DNA of 64,000 bases from Vibrio lentus (GTDB lineage Bacteria > Pseudomonadota > Gammaproteobacteria > Enterobacterales > Vibrionaceae), in the NCBI RefSeq assembly GCF_030409755.1, contig NZ_JAUFQE010000002.1, positions 2,046,001 through 2,110,000 on the forward strand, in the 5' to 3' direction. This document shows positions 62,901-64,000 of the stretch, in pieces. The notes under the pieces were generated by a model. It searched no databases. It was given only the letters and a program-made list of their open reading frames with translations, and was not told where the DNA came from. The first letter of the stretch is position 1; every line of letters begins with the position of its first letter. A program made the translations under genes and the position numbers.

Positions 62901-64000
62901 CATTTACGTTCAACGAATTCACAAGCCGTATTGAATGAATGTAAAAAACTAGTATGGCCGTTGATTCGACAACCATATATCTACTCGCGAGGAGGAATTG
63001 TCAGCGCTCCGTTCTCTTTTGAGGTATTTCTGAATTTAAGTAATAACGGAGTGCTATGCCTGCTTGAACACTACAATGGGTATGATAGAGATTCATTTAC
63101 TGACTTTCTGGAGGGGGGAGAAAGAGAGGTTGGCAGGCAGCTAAGTGAAGCAGCCTCTCGTCAATCTTCACGTTTCATGGCTTTTCTGACAGATAACTGG
63201 GAGCAGATCCCTGAACGTTTTCGTGATGATCTCTTGGAGGGAGTTACTACATATCTAGCGCATCGATACGGAAGCCTACAGCCTAGTAATAATTGGTTAT
63301 ATATAGAGGAACCCGACGCAGAAAAGTTAGCCCTGAATATTCTCGAGAATTTGGAACAACATCAAGATCACTGGCACCACAACCGCGCAGCATCCAAAGC
63401 GATAGAAAACTGTGCACATATCATCAAAAAAACTCAAGATGCAGCTCGGCTAATATATTTAGCAATGAGTTTTGCGTCATTAATGGAAGAAAGCACAATC
63501 TCGGGCGACTCTCTTGATCTACTTACTTCTGGCATCAATATGAGACGAGGAAACACAGCAGAAGCACTGATAATTTTAGCCAACCAGCTTGAGGCGAGTG
63601 GTGTACAGTGGCCTGACTCACTACCAGCTGCATTACGCCTATATGCTGGTGACAAGCACCCTGCAATTCGTGCAGTTATGCTTAGGCGGATGCCTTACTT
63701 ACAGGCTCGTTTTCCTGAACTTGGCTGGGAACTATTTGATCTTGCGTTAAAAGAAAGTGCAGACGGACTTTGGGCTATAGCTGAACCATGCTTATATTAC
63801 GCATACCATCAAAAGTTCAAAATCATTGCACCTAGATTAGCTCAGATTTATCGTGAAGGTTGCGGCAAAGATTATAAGGCTTGGGGGCGTATTTCTGCGC
63901 TAGCAGCTTTTTTGAAACACATAGACTTTTCTACTTTTATTGAGGAACTCAACGCGGTAGAAACAGCGGAAGCATGGAGTGGTGCAGCGAGTGTATGGAC
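59937..64000 (+). CDS. Giant nuclease-STAND ATPase, AVAST-like (3' end outside window)
   Basis: Open frame from ATG 59937 to the window end, 1354 codons with no stop. Residues 1-110: GDGYQTLVAFDWAL, then Glu36, Asp46 and QCK (60-62) fit a PD-(D/E)xK nuclease of the Cap4/DUF4297 type (DDVVIG...CCQCKKN). ATPase: Walker A LLTGAPGSGKTC with GAPGSGKT at 285-292, Walker B VVVMIDSLDVL (Asp358), and a sensor-like VTACREFD near 390. From about 500 onward are helical repeats, as in STAND sensor domains. This order (nuclease-ATPase-helical sensor) is that of AVAST defence proteins. Divergent from the resolvase; no ribosome site stronger than AGAGTAA. Confidence 0.72.
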   Translation, partial: MSKAGIQSNRGDGYQTLVAFDWALTVLSDSDYQWLEIDSVIWSVDDVVIGKADGTKICCQCKKNQSQHKAWSFSDLEDELRKAVNVLINDPQTLVRFYSRSAFGDLAALKEFSSNYPDEATYRTDLGKANRETDSKLVSLLSEQGSNISTYDFLQRTKFEISPELDRMDILLQERLRNIVSNYSAAYSSLWTRLGQLSMRENGGCQNTATQHRLTKGDLKFLLSDAGSLLTPPMDIREIRTSFNSTSAIGRSWRRDIGNEHIANSAAKKLIEGIKAKYRSILLTGAPGSGKTCVMLAVQEELEQVAQNCTNLLPLFIQSREFADIDTEQERQAQGLPAQWVERAARLAEDAHVVVMIDSLDVLSIAREHSVLTYFLAQIDRLLLVPNITVVTACREFDSNYDRRIAQRSWEEKIICEPLDWHSEIEPILVKIGIDASNTDSTTRELIRNPRELALFVELAQQEGSFNVVTSQALAQRYLATTIEANRFLGDTAMQAIESIASNMLKSRSLVVPHQRFVASQEVQRILLSTGVLHKTQDGNLTFGHQTLLDVLVISGAIRQSVTLNEFIQNLSPVPFVRPSIRSFVEQLAVGERRKFRAQLRTVLTGNSAFHIRRLVAETFAEQVPQDDDWMLLRDLRNQHREVFLVIYNRARRVEWHHLWMKHLVPILKDTCNIEGLTAHVHRISLWKNEDPAGVSTYWTEMLSLELENKIQLVDSMAHELAQIRADNLNFYVPLLLQLLNLPRHDHSFLGHSLALFLKSGLVDDTVLWSYIAGEVSEEDALSYGFNNKLNCQPYEFGDRNDKFLAERMRNSTILLDLAVASIEQWSQTKSSHRGYHCSFLNKTSYEDTHTQSDHRHIDGERFLMDSIEAAIKHHTNSQTSWWQNNLERLCFNTEDSLRYFSILALTEKPISNIDVIGRMLCEQAILASDLSYELGELIYKAYIFLAPSIQVSIQENILTIDQEDATDPQARSWMIKKQALLITAIPCHLRSTNSQAVLNECKKLVWPLIRQPYIYSRGGIVSAPFSFEVFLNLSNNGVLCLLEHYNGYDRDSFTDFLEGGEREVGRQLSEAASRQSSRFMAFLTDNWEQIPERFRDDLLEGVTTYLAHRYGSLQPSNNWLYIEEPDAEKLALNILENLEQHQDHWHHNRAASKAIENCAHIIKKTQDAARLIYLAMSFASLMEESTISGDSLDLLTSGINMRRGNTAEALIILANQLEASGVQWPDSLPAALRLYAGDKHPAIRAVMLRRMPYLQARFPELGWELFDLALKESADGLWAIAEPCLYYAYHQKFKIIAPRLAQIYREGCGKDYKAWGRISALAAFLKHIDFSTFIEELNAVETAEAWSGAASVW

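Larger units (their letters stand above)
41423..64000. mobile_element. Genomic island with defence and toxin modules (right end outside window)
   Basis: Starts at the tRNA 3' fragment and runs past the window. Evidence: tRNA scar, sharp change from core genes to accessory genes, visibly higher A+T, a serine resolvase, a complete Qat system, Abi-C-like and HEPN proteins, a toxin/immunity-like pair, and a large nuclease-STAND ATPase. No tyrosine or large serine integrase, phage structural gene or conjugation gene is visible. The integrase is expected beyond 64000, next to the restored tRNA. Confidence 0.8.

Noticed and set aside
60551..63655. Several 60-110 codon minus-strand frames
   Set aside because: They all lie inside the long plus-strand STAND gene and are shadows of it.
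41423..64000. Prophage or conjugative element
   Set aside because: No capsid, tail, portal, relaxase or type IV secretion genes are visible in this part; only the resolvase and helicase relate to DNA mobility.

Overview
The window is chromosomal DNA of a marine gammaproteobacterium, almost certainly a Vibrio. The core gene order hubP(fimV)-truA-accD-folC-dedD-cvpA-purF, the dnaX-ybaB-recR block, rssB, epmC/yfcL and the HubP-type polar landmark protein all point there. The genus call rests on remembered gene order and protein likeness; no search was run.

Positions 1-41176 are ordinary core genome. The plus-strand left part carries gapA, a hexose-6-phosphate mutarotase, a chemoreceptor, rlmA, a ChaN-type lipoprotein behind a good Fur-box match, a small unknown protein, a BCCT transporter, alkaline phosphatase, a YkgJ-type protein and aqpZ. 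A long mainly minus-strand run follows: recR, ybaB, dnaX, apt, ybaN, a 45-residue membrane peptide, rssB, purF, cvpA, dedD, folC, accD, truA, hubP, asd, pdxB, fabB, an FMN reductase, yfcL, epmC and aroC. A lysR-type gene, mnmC and a TRIC/YicG-type gene lie on plus. Core highlights are an intact dnaX programmed -1 frameshift signal, a ybaN gene that appears to start at ATT, and a hexanucleotide array in hubP.

At 41423 the core ends in a 28-base tRNA 3' end on the minus strand, still followed by its terminator, with no tRNA body. From there to the window edge is a horizontally acquired island, visibly richer in A+T. Its minus-strand cargo falls into modules: (1) a lone P-loop ATPase; (2) a HEPN protein, a DUF2971-like protein and a small membrane protein; (3) a complete QatABCD anti-phage system; (4) an unknown protein, a 27-residue hydrophobic peptide and an Abi-C-like protein; (5) a pore-forming-toxin-like protein overlapping a membrane protein that looks like its immunity partner; (6) a small coiled-coil DNA-binding-like protein overlapping a RecD-like helicase. 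A serine resolvase follows. Divergent from it on plus is a very large nuclease-STAND ATPase gene (AVAST-like) that runs off the end.

The most unusual signal is a degenerate hairpin-bearing spacer that recurs at each of the five boundaries between modules 1 to 6. This suggests the island grew by exchanging whole modules at these spacers. No integrase is present; the intact tRNA and the integrase are predicted to lie right of 64000.
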